Source of the DNA: an uncultured Burkholderiales bacterium
GTDB taxonomy: Bacteria > Pseudomonadota > Gammaproteobacteria > Burkholderiales > Burkholderiaceae_C
DNA length: 34,771 bases
Direction: 5' to 3'
Assembly: GCA_903828695.1 (NCBI GenBank)
Contig: CAIKNE010000003.1
Location: 1 to 34,771 of the forward strand
Part shown: positions 27,985 through 34,771 of the stretch, piece after piece
Layout of the letters: each line of letters opens with the position of its first letter
Numbering within the stretch: position 1 is the stretch's first letter
Position numbers and translations under genes: made by a program
The notes under the pieces: model-generated
Seen by the model: only the letters and a program-made list of their open reading frames with translations
Told to the model about the DNA's origin: nothing
The model's database searches: none

Positions 27985-28289
27985 ATGTAACTTTGGCACA
28001 CTATTTAACGCTTGGCTCAATGCTTTTTGCGTTATCGATTGTTGGCATCTTCTTAAACCGTAAAAACTTAATCGTGATTTTGATGGCTATCGAACTCGAG
28101 TTGCTGTCAGTGAATATGAATTTTGTTGCATTTTCACATTATTTGGGTGACATGCAAGGACAACTTTTTGTGTTCTTCATTTTGACCGTTGCTGCTGCAG
28201 AGTCCGCAATTGGTTTGGCTATTCTGGTGCTGTTATTTAGAAATAGGTCCAACATCAGTATTGATGCACTCAACACGTTAAAGGGCTAA
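27981..28289 (+). CDS. nuoK: NADH-quinone oxidoreductase subunit K
   Basis: NuoK is a three-helix membrane subunit related to MrpC and part of the proton path. The 102-residue product has the conserved glutamates in its second helix ([20 protein letters not shown]) and third helix ([17 protein letters not shown]). Length and topology are normal. It is translationally coupled to nuoJ by an ATGA overlap and followed by an 86-base gap to nuoL. Confidence 0.97.
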   Translation: MNVTLAHYLTLGSMLFALSIVGIFLNRKNLIVILMAIELELLSVNMNFVAFSHYLGDMQGQLFVFFILTVAAAESAIGLAILVLLFRNRSNISIDALNTLKG

Positions 28290-28375
28290 TGTACAGCGCG
28301 CAGAGCAAGACGTTATCACAGCCAAGGCATTTCACGATCCCCTATCCACATTGATTACATAGCATTGATCTTCTT

Positions 28376-30403
28376 ATGAGCCAATCACTTCAAGTCTCAA
28401 CCCTGCTGCTGGTCCCCATGGCACCACTCGTGGGAGCCGTGTTGGCGGGGATATTTGGTACCCAACTGGGTGGCAACCATCTGGGTAGGAGAGCTGTTCA
28501 CAGTATTACTATTTTGGGTGTATTCATCTCCTTCGTCGTATCTGCAATGACGCTGTATTCAGTCATTGTGGATGGTGCTCACTTGAATGAGACACTTTAT
28601 ACATGGATGGTGGTGGGGTCTTTGAATATGCAGGTTGGATTCTTGATCGACTCTTTGACCAGCATGATGATGTGTGTCGTAACCTTTGTTTCTTTAATGG
28701 TACACATCTATACCATTGGCTACATGGAAGAGGATGAGGGCTATAACCGCTTTTTCTCCTACATCTCTTTGTTCACATTCTCCATGTTAATGTTGGTGAT
28801 GAGTAATAACCTGTTGCAACTCTTTTTCGGTTGGGAAGCAGTTGGTTTAGTTTCTTATCTATTGATTGGCTTTTGGTTCACCCGTCCTACCGCAGTGTTT
28901 GCCAATATGAAGGCTTTCTTGGTCAATAGGGTTGGGGACTTTGGTTTCATCTTGGGTATTGGATTGATTGCAGCCTTTACGGGCACACTTGATTATTCAG
29001 AAATTTTTCAAAAGACCCATGCGCTTACTGCGCTGTTATTGCCTGGGACTGAGTGGTCCTTGATCACTGTCATTTGTATCTGTCTCTTCATTGGGGCGAT
29101 GGGAAAGAGTGCTCAATTCCCACTTCACGTTTGGTTGCCAGACTCCATGGAGGGTCCAACACCTATTTCCGCTTTGATCCACGCAGCGACCATGGTTACT
29201 GCAGGTATTTTTATGGTTGCCCGCATGTCACCACTCTTTGAGTGCTCCGATACTGCGTTGAGCGTGGTGCTGATTGTTGGTTCAATCACAGCTTTGTTTA
29301 TGGGCTTTTTGGGCATTATTCAAAATGATATCAAGCGCGTTGTGGCTTACTCAACTCTATCGCAGCTCGGGTACATGACTGTGGCGCTGGGCGTATCAGC
29401 TTACTCTGTAGCTGTATTTCATTTGCTGACACACGCTTTCTTTAAAGCTCTTTTATTCCTCGGAGCAGGCTCGGTCATTATGGGCATGCACCATAACCAA
29501 GATATTCGTTGGATGGGCGGCGTTAGAAAGTACATGCCAATTACTTGGATTACCTCCTTAATCGGATCGTTGGCACTCATCGGCACCCCTTTCTTCTCAG
29601 GCTTTTATTCAAAAGACAGCATCATTGAGGCGGTAGGCGAGAGTCACTTGTACGGCGCTGGTTTTGCGTATTTCGCAGTATTGGCGGGTGTTTTTGTGAC
29701 CGCCTTTTACTCATTCAGAATGTATTTCTTGGTCTTTCACGGTGAGGAACGTTACGATCAAAATCCTGATGCGCACCACGATCATGCGGCAACTGCAGAC
29801 CATGAGCATCACGACCACCACAGCCCCCACGAATCGCCTTGGGTTGTGACTTTGCCGCTTATTTTGTTGGCGATCCCCTCTGTTGGTCTGGGCTTCATTG
29901 CGGTAGGTCCAATGCTGTTTGGGGATTTCTTTGGCGACTCCATCGTGATCAACGCAATGGCGCACCCCGCTATGAAAGAGTTAACAGAAGCTTTTGTAGG
30001 TCCTGTTGAGATGGCCCAAGAAGCATTTACATCGTTGCCTTTTGGATTGGCGCTATTTGGCGTTGTTTTGTCTTACTACATGTACATGATCAATCCAGCA
30101 CTGCCTGCTGCCATAAAGCGCATTGCTCAGCCTTTGTACACCATCCTTGAAAATAAATATTACATGGACTGGTTTAATGAAAATGTCATAGCTAGAGCAA
30201 CTCGCGCGCTTGGAAACGGACTTTGGAGGGGCGGAGATCAAAATGTGATTGACGGGTTCATCGTTAATGGTTCTTGGAAATTAGTCGGTGCTTGTGCAGC
30301 GGTCATTAGAAAATTTCAATCAGGCTTTTTGTTTCACTATGCTTTGTCTATGATCTTCGGCGTCTTTTTGTTGATGTCTTGGTTCTTGTGGTTAAAGGTT
30401 TAG
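28376..30403 (+). CDS. nuoL: NADH-quinone oxidoreductase subunit L
   Basis: NuoL is the distal antiporter-like proton channel with the long lateral helix. The 675-residue product has about 16 membrane helices. The conserved Glu154 (GWEAVGLVSYLLIG) and Lys244 (MGKSAQFPLHVWLPDSM) of the proton path are present, as is the HLLTHAFFKALLFLGAGS helix. A His-rich loop at ~465-490 (DAHHDHAATADHEHHDHH) lies between late helices; such loops occur in other Burkholderiales NuoL. No clear Shine-Dalgarno sequence precedes the ATG. Confidence 0.97.
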   Translation: MSQSLQVSTLLLVPMAPLVGAVLAGIFGTQLGGNHLGRRAVHSITILGVFISFVVSAMTLYSVIVDGAHLNETLYTWMVVGSLNMQVGFLIDSLTSMMMCVVTFVSLMVHIYTIGYMEEDEGYNRFFSYISLFTFSMLMLVMSNNLLQLFFGWEAVGLVSYLLIGFWFTRPTAVFANMKAFLVNRVGDFGFILGIGLIAAFTGTLDYSEIFQKTHALTALLLPGTEWSLITVICICLFIGAMGKSAQFPLHVWLPDSMEGPTPISALIHAATMVTAGIFMVARMSPLFECSDTALSVVLIVGSITALFMGFLGIIQNDIKRVVAYSTLSQLGYMTVALGVSAYSVAVFHLLTHAFFKALLFLGAGSVIMGMHHNQDIRWMGGVRKYMPITWITSLIGSLALIGTPFFSGFYSKDSIIEAVGESHLYGAGFAYFAVLAGVFVTAFYSFRMYFLVFHGEERYDQNPDAHHDHAATADHEHHDHHSPHESPWVVTLPLILLAIPSVGLGFIAVGPMLFGDFFGDSIVINAMAHPAMKELTEAFVGPVEMAQEAFTSLPFGLALFGVVLSYYMYMINPALPAAIKRIAQPLYTILENKYYMDWFNENVIARATRALGNGLWRGGDQNVIDGFIVNGSWKLVGACAAVIRKFQSGFLFHYALSMIFGVFLLMSWFLWLKV

Positions 30404-30501
30404 GCTCACAAAGCCGGATTTATTAAGAAGTGTTTGAAGAGTATGTATTCAGTGTTGAATAATTCAGTTAGATATTTAAACCAGTTGATTGCGAGCGCAT
30501 T

Positions 30502-31983
30502 ATGGGATTGTTGAGCCTTTGTATTTGGGCGCCAATATGCTTTGGAGTACTGCTGTTGGTGCTCGGGCGGGACGCGCACGCTAATTCTGTTCGTTGGATG
30601 GCTCTCATTGGCTCACTTTTTAGTTTGGGCGCATCACTTGCAGTATTGAACCGCTTTGTGTTGGGTACGGCTGATATGCAGCTTGTAGAAAATATTTCCT
30701 GGATCGAGCGCTTTAATGTCTTTTACCATTTGGGTGTAGACGGTATCTCTGTTGCGTTTGTTGTGCTAACTGCCTTTATTACTGTTATTGTGGTGATTGC
30801 AGGTTGGGAAGTGATCACAGAGCGTGTTAACCAGTACATGGGTGCCTTCTTGGTGCTCAGCGGTGTCATGACAGGTGTTTTTTGTGCACTCGACGGTATG
30901 CTGTTTTATGTTTTCTTTGAAGCAACGCTCATCCCGATGTATTTGATTATTGGTGTGTGGGGCGGACCCAATAAGATTTACGCTGCCTTTAAGTTCTTCT
31001 TGTACACGCTTCTTGGCTCGTTGTTGATGCTCATAGCGTTGATCTATCTTTACAGTAGCTCCGGGGGCAGTTTTGATCTCCAAGAGTGGTACAAATTACC
31101 ACTGAGCGGGTTTGTTCAGACGATGTTATTTTTTGCTTTCTTTGCTGCCTTCGCAGTGAAGGTCCCGATGTGGCCCGTTCATACTTGGTTGCCCGACGTT
31201 CACGTTGAGGCGCCGACAGGGGGCTCAGCCGTGTTGGCCGCCATCATGTTGAAGCTTGGCGCGTACGGGTTCTTGCGCTTTTCGCTGCCGATCTTGCCAG
31301 ACGCCTCACATCAATGGGCTTGGCTAATGATTGCTCTTTCCATCACCGCTGTGGTTTATGTTGGATTGGTTGCAATTGTCCAGCAAGATATGAAAAAGCT
31401 GGTCGCCTATTCATCTGTTGCCCATATGGGCTTTGTCACCTTAGGCTTCTTTATCTTTAATGATCTGGGAATGAGCGGAGGCATTGTGCAAATGGTGGCT
31501 CATGGTTTTGTTTCAGCTGCCATGTTCTTGTGTATTGGTGTGTTGTACGACAGAGTGCATTCCAGACAAATATCAAGCTACGGAGGCGTTGCCAATACAG
31601 CACCTAAATTCGTAGCCTTTGCGGTTTTATTTGCCATGGCCAATAGTGGTTTGCCAGGGACAGCTGGGTTTGTGGGCGAGTGGATGGTGATACTTGCAAC
31701 TGTCAAATTTAATTTTGTACTGGGCCTATTGGCAGCAACAGCCCTCATTTTGGGCGCAGCTTATTCACTTTGGATGGTTAAGCGTGTTTATTTTGGCCCC
31801 ATCGCAAATGATGATGTGCGAAGCTTAAAAGATATCAATTCAAGAGAGTTTTTGGTGCTTGCACTCCTTGCAATATCAGTCCTCGTGATGGGTATTGATC
31901 CGAAACCTTTGACAGACGTGATGGGGCCGTCCGTGGCCAACTTGCTTGAGCAAGTTTCACACTCCAAAGTACCCAATCTTTGA
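30502..31983 (+). CDS. nuoM: NADH-quinone oxidoreductase subunit M
   Basis: NuoM is the second antiporter-like proton channel. The 493-residue product has about 14 membrane helices with the essential Glu140 (FFEATLIPMY) and Lys220 (FAVKVPMWPVHTWLPDVHVE), and the central VAYSSVAHMGFVTLG helix. Length is normal. It follows nuoL after 98 bases, the widest gap in the operon, which shows no terminator. Confidence 0.97.
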   Translation: MGLLSLCIWAPICFGVLLLVLGRDAHANSVRWMALIGSLFSLGASLAVLNRFVLGTADMQLVENISWIERFNVFYHLGVDGISVAFVVLTAFITVIVVIAGWEVITERVNQYMGAFLVLSGVMTGVFCALDGMLFYVFFEATLIPMYLIIGVWGGPNKIYAAFKFFLYTLLGSLLMLIALIYLYSSSGGSFDLQEWYKLPLSGFVQTMLFFAFFAAFAVKVPMWPVHTWLPDVHVEAPTGGSAVLAAIMLKLGAYGFLRFSLPILPDASHQWAWLMIALSITAVVYVGLVAIVQQDMKKLVAYSSVAHMGFVTLGFFIFNDLGMSGGIVQMVAHGFVSAAMFLCIGVLYDRVHSRQISSYGGVANTAPKFVAFAVLFAMANSGLPGTAGFVGEWMVILATVKFNFVLGLLAATALILGAAYSLWMVKRVYFGPIANDDVRSLKDINSREFLVLALLAISVLVMGIDPKPLTDVMGPSVANLLEQVSHSKVPNL

Positions 31984-32032
31984 TACCCTTAAAGACAACA
32001 GACACCAGCTACCCTAATGCGGATGATACAAA

Positions 32033-33529
32033 ATGACTGAATCCTTTAACTGGGCTTTAATTTACCCAGAGATCTTGTTGCTCATAATGGCTTGTTTTAT
32101 ATCGCTGGCCGATCTAAGTATCGATTCACTCAAGAGTCCTACTCGCACCTTAACTTATGTCTTGTCTTTAATGACACTGGGCGCTGTTGCAGTCATTGCA
32201 TCCTTTAACGCTCAAAGCACAGAAGTCGTATACGGATTTAACAACATGGTGGTGTTTGATCCTCTGGGTAATTGGCTTAAATGTTTCGCAAGTATTGCCA
32301 TGATGGCAACCTTTGTCTACGGTAGGCCATACTGCGCAGATCGCGGAATGCTAAGAGGGGGCGAATACTTTATCTTAAGTTTATTTGCGATGCTTGGAAT
32401 GTTCGTGATGATCTCGAGTAACAACTTTCTCTTGATTTATTTGGGACTTGAGCTTACAACGCTAGCCTCTTACGCGCTCGTCGCTTTGAGGCGCGATAAC
32501 GGTATAGCGACTGAGGCCGCTATCAAGTACTTTGTGCTTGGTGCCATGGCCAGTGGTTTCTTGCTCTACGGTATGTCGATGCTATACGGCGCAACCGGCT
32601 CCCTGGACATTACCAATGTCTTCAAAGCCATCATGACAGGGCAGATCAAGCATCAGGTTTTGGTCCTTGGGGTTGTGTTTGTCGTTTGTGGTCTGGCTTT
32701 CAAGCTCGGTGCAGTCCCCTTTCACATGTGGGTACCAGATGTTTACCAAGGAGCGCCAACAAGCGTTACCCTTTTGATTGCAGGAGCTCCTAAGTTAGCC
32801 GCATTTGCAATAGCTATCCGTTTATTAGTAGATGGTTTGATGCCGCTTGCGCTTGAGTGGCAACAAATGTTGATGGTATTGAGTATTTGTTCGCTGTTGG
32901 TTGGTAACTTTGCTGCGATCATGCAGACCAATCTAAAGCGGATGCTTGCTTATTCAACAATCTCTCATATGGGTTTTATGTTGATTGGCATTTTTAGTGG
33001 CGTGGTCGAGAGCAACACTGCTGGCGCTGCTAACGCGTATAGCTCCTCGATGTTTTACATCACTACTTACGTCTTAACGACACTTGCTACGTTCGGTGTG
33101 ATCATGCTCCTCTCCCGTGAGGGTTTTGAGAGTGAGGAAATCGCTGATTTGGCAGGGCTCAATGAACGTAGTCCTCTTTATGCAGGCGTTATGACAATCT
33201 GTCTGTTCTCCCTTGCAGGTGTTCCGCCTTTGGTCGGTTTTTATGCAAAGCTCTCCGTGTTGCAATCCCTCATTGCGTCAGGTCTGCCTGGTGGGATCGG
33301 AATTGCAATCTTTGCGGTAGCGATGTCTTTGATCGGTGCCTTTTATTACCTGCGAGTCATTAAAGTCATGTACTTTGATGCACCTATAACAGCGTCTGCA
33401 GTGACGGCAACACTGGATGTCCGCCTGGTGCTCACCCTCAATGCAGGTGTTGTTTTGATCCTTGGGCTGTTGCCACAAGGTTTAATGAGTCTTTGCTCGG
33501 ATGCGATCTTGCACTCTTTAGGCAATTAA
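32033..33529 (+). CDS. nuoN: NADH-quinone oxidoreductase subunit N
   Basis: NuoN is the third antiporter-like proton channel, next to NuoK. The 498-residue product has about 14 membrane helices with Glu140 (LGLELTTLASYAL) and Lys224 (AFKLGAVPFHMWVPDVYQGA) and the LAYSTISHMGFMLIG helix. It closes the operon. Downstream, CCCTT (33544-33548) and AAGGG (33554-33558) could form a small stem, but no T-run follows, so read-through into the NUDIX gene is likely. Confidence 0.97.
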   Translation: MTESFNWALIYPEILLLIMACFISLADLSIDSLKSPTRTLTYVLSLMTLGAVAVIASFNAQSTEVVYGFNNMVVFDPLGNWLKCFASIAMMATFVYGRPYCADRGMLRGGEYFILSLFAMLGMFVMISSNNFLLIYLGLELTTLASYALVALRRDNGIATEAAIKYFVLGAMASGFLLYGMSMLYGATGSLDITNVFKAIMTGQIKHQVLVLGVVFVVCGLAFKLGAVPFHMWVPDVYQGAPTSVTLLIAGAPKLAAFAIAIRLLVDGLMPLALEWQQMLMVLSICSLLVGNFAAIMQTNLKRMLAYSTISHMGFMLIGIFSGVVESNTAGAANAYSSSMFYITTYVLTTLATFGVIMLLSREGFESEEIADLAGLNERSPLYAGVMTICLFSLAGVPPLVGFYAKLSVLQSLIASGLPGGIGIAIFAVAMSLIGAFYYLRVIKVMYFDAPITASAVTATLDVRLVLTLNAGVVLILGLLPQGLMSLCSDAILHSLGN

Positions 33530-33629
33530 GACTCACACTTTACCCCTTAACTGAAGGGTCAATATACAGGGCCCTCGGGTCGTGCGTATTCGCTGAATAG
33601 GTTTGCATTCATTATTTTTGACAACTTTA

Positions 33630-34220
33630 ATGCATCCACCCGATAACACCAACGCTGATCCACATTTGGTTGAGAAAGCACTTTCAAGCGAAGAGCTCCT
33701 GAAGGGCAAATTCCTTCACGCCTTTCGTGATACTGTAGAGCTACCCAACGGTGCCCAAACAACCCGTGAATACGTCGTGCATCCAGGTGCCGTCATGATC
33801 ATTCCTCTCTTAGACAACGGGGACTTGGTTCTAGAGCGTCAATACAGGTACCCCATGTGTTCGGTGATGATAGAGTTTCCAGCCGGAAAGTTAGAACCTA
33901 AAGAAGACCGTTTGAGCTGCGCTAAACGTGAACTGCTAGAGGAAACTGGTTACAGTGCCACTCACTGGGCTCGGGCAGGTGTTTGTCACCCGGTCATTAG
34001 CTACTCGACCGAGTTCATAGAGATTTGGTTTGCTAAGGGGTTAAAGCAAGGCGAGGCCTCTTTGGATGAGGGTGAATTTGTTGAGGTTATCCACACGAGT
34101 TGTTCAACTTTTTTTGAATGGTGCAAAGTCGGTGTCATCACAGATGCAAAAACGCTCACTGGTGCCCTTTGGCTGCAAAATTGGCTCAACGGCTCTTGGA
34201 GCCTCAACTGGCAAGAGTGA
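33630..34220 (+). CDS. NUDIX hydrolase, ADP-ribose pyrophosphatase-like
   Basis: The 196-residue product has a complete Nudix box, GKLEPKEDRLSCAKRELLEE followed by TGY, matching Gx5Ex7REUxEExGU. The upstream VHPGAVMIIPLLDNG and LERQYRYPM and the downstream FIEIWFAKGL are typical of the ADP-ribose/NudF branch, which hydrolyses ADP-ribose to AMP and ribose 5-phosphate; the substrate is inferred from family only. The frame is open to a TTG at 33603, but the ATG at 33630 fits better; neither has a clear Shine-Dalgarno sequence. In many Burkholderiales a NUDIX gene follows nuoN after a small DUF2818 gene, as I recall it; that small gene is missing here. The IS200-type element begins about 15 bases after its stop. 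Confidence 0.9.
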   Translation: MHPPDNTNADPHLVEKALSSEELLKGKFLHAFRDTVELPNGAQTTREYVVHPGAVMIIPLLDNGDLVLERQYRYPMCSVMIEFPAGKLEPKEDRLSCAKRELLEETGYSATHWARAGVCHPVISYSTEFIEIWFAKGLKQGEASLDEGEFVEVIHTSCSTFFEWCKVGVITDAKTLTGALWLQNWLNGSWSLNWQE

Positions 34221-34258
34221 GCTAAATGACTCGGGCTTGAGCAAAATTTTTGCGCATC

Positions 34259-34287
34259 CCCCGACTACAGTGAAGCTTAGTCGCGGG
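34259..34287 (-). repeat. IS200-type right-end hairpin
   Basis: CGACTA (34262-34267) pairs with TAGTCG (34278-34283); one C at 34284 is bulged, and CCC (34259-34261) pairs with GGG (34285-34287). The loop is CAGTGAAGCT. A bulged subterminal hairpin of this shape is what Y1 transposases recognise. Confidence 0.72.
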
Positions 34288-34321
34288 TCAAGCGAAAGGA
34301 GCCGAAGGCGACATGCGTCAC

Positions 34322-34762
34322 CTACGGAGGCGATTCTTGATCCTGGATATACGCAACGAGCTGCTCGATGCTCGCATGGCCACCAGCACTAACAACTCCA
34401 TAGGCGCTGTTCCAAAAGCGAACTTTCCAGAAATACGTGCTCAAATGCTGGGCAAAGTCTTTCCTGATGTATCTGGAACTCACTGTCTTCAGATTACCAA
34501 TGAACCTGGACAAGTCCATGGACGGATGCGCGTCAACGAGCAAGTGAACGTGGTCTGCCTCACATCCGAATTCGACGAGTTTGCATTGCCATGAATGACA
34601 CACGTCTGCAAATATTTTTTTCAGTCGCAGCATCATCTCAGAAGTGATGCATTTGTGCCGGTATTTAACTGTCAATATGATGTGGTAATGCAGGCTGTAA
34701 GCCGCGTGATTACTTGTGTTTAGGCCATCTTTCATTGATTTTAATTGCTGATTTAAATCCAT
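34322..34762 (-). CDS. tnpA: IS200/IS605-family Y1 transposase TnpA
   Basis: TnpA cuts and rejoins single-stranded DNA through a 5'-phosphotyrosine intermediate. The 146-residue product has the core of the family: SLHYHIILTVKYRHK near the N-terminus, the HUH metal site His71 and His73 (ADHVHLLVD), KTVSSRYIR, then FWKVRFWNSAYGVVSAGG and the catalytic Tyr138 in IEQLVAYIQDQ. Length is normal and no frame disruption is seen, so the protein is probably active. The ATG is at 34760-34762. It is convergent with the NUDIX gene. Confidence 0.93.
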   Translation of the reverse strand: MDLNQQLKSMKDGLNTSNHAAYSLHYHIILTVKYRHKCITSEMMLRLKKIFADVCHSWQCKLVEFGCEADHVHLLVDAHPSMDLSRFIGNLKTVSSRYIRKDFAQHLSTYFWKVRFWNSAYGVVSAGGHASIEQLVAYIQDQESPP

Positions 34763-34771
34763 TGTAGTACA

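Larger units (their letters stand above)
34236..34771 (-). mobile_element. IS200/IS605-family insertion sequence, right part
   Basis: The minus-strand transposase gene at 34322-34762 is followed by a right-end structure. In element orientation, CTTGA (34292-34288) is directly followed by an imperfect hairpin (34287-34259) with one bulged base, a linker, then TCAAG (34240-34236), the complement of CTTGA. This is the guide, hairpin, cleavage-site order of single-strand IS200/IS605 ends, so the right tip is placed at 34236. The left end lies beyond the window, which stops nine bases upstream of the tnpA ATG. No tnpB is present, as in IS200-type members. These elements have no inverted repeats and make no target duplication. 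Confidence 0.7.

Noticed and set aside
33618-33647. TTGACA with GATAAC 18 bases on, as a promoter for the NUDIX gene
   Set aside because: The start would fall downstream of the only suitable ATG, so the transcript could not encode the whole protein.
1-34771. CRISPR arrays, prophage genes or a defence island
   Set aside because: No regularly spaced direct repeats, phage structural genes or Cas-like proteins are visible on either strand.

Overview
The window is a chromosomal segment from a betaproteobacterium, most likely order Burkholderiales. The evidence is a Comamonadaceae/Burkholderiaceae-like gene order (fbp-pepN; cobA-ybiB; rpsO-pnp-tpiA-secG-tRNA-Leu-nuoA to nuoN-NUDIX) and protein sequences typical of that group. 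Hand counts on single lines suggest about 48% G+C in the core genes, low for the order. The genus cannot be fixed from the sequence alone.

Region 1 (1-4077) is an AT-rich accessory stretch. It holds a large unrecognised lipoprotein on the minus strand (429-2198). A divergent two-gene unit follows, a MASE1-like membrane protein with an abutting winged-helix protein (2294-3205). Last comes a BrnA-type antitoxin without a visible BrnT toxin (3567-3878). The first three of these genes lack a clear Shine-Dalgarno sequence. The flanks (1-428 and 3206-3566) hold no convincing gene.

Region 2 (4078-10967) is a minus-strand run of housekeeping genes, transcribed in the order ybiB, cobA, prfB, pepN, fbp. 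prfB is an intact release factor 2 gene read through a programmed +1 frameshift at an in-frame TGA (8923-8925). The uninterrupted frame alone gives only the last 280 codons.

Region 3 (11052-13927) has tsaD (tRNA t6A synthesis), a convergent small heat-shock protein with a near-consensus sigma-32 promoter, and a class I/II aminotransferase.

Region 4 (14079-18540) is rpsO with a structured leader and a strong terminator, pnp with a long leader hairpin, tpiA, secG and a tRNA-Leu(GAG).

Region 5 (18593-33529) is the complete 14-gene nuoABCDEFGHIJKLMN operon for respiratory complex I. The genes are tightly packed, with ATGA overlaps at D/E, E/F and J/K and an 8-base overlap at G/H. All iron-sulfur ligands checked in NuoB, E, F, G and I are present, as are the conserved Glu/Lys pairs in NuoL, M and N. 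Downstream are a NUDIX hydrolase and the right part of an IS200/IS605-family element (34236 to beyond the window) with an intact TnpA.

No CRISPR array, prophage or defence island is visible. The strongest candidate for something undescribed is the membrane-sensor/winged-helix pair at 2294-3205 beside the lipoprotein. Other notable items are the guide-like architecture of the IS200 right end and the structured leaders of rpsO, pnp and hsp20.
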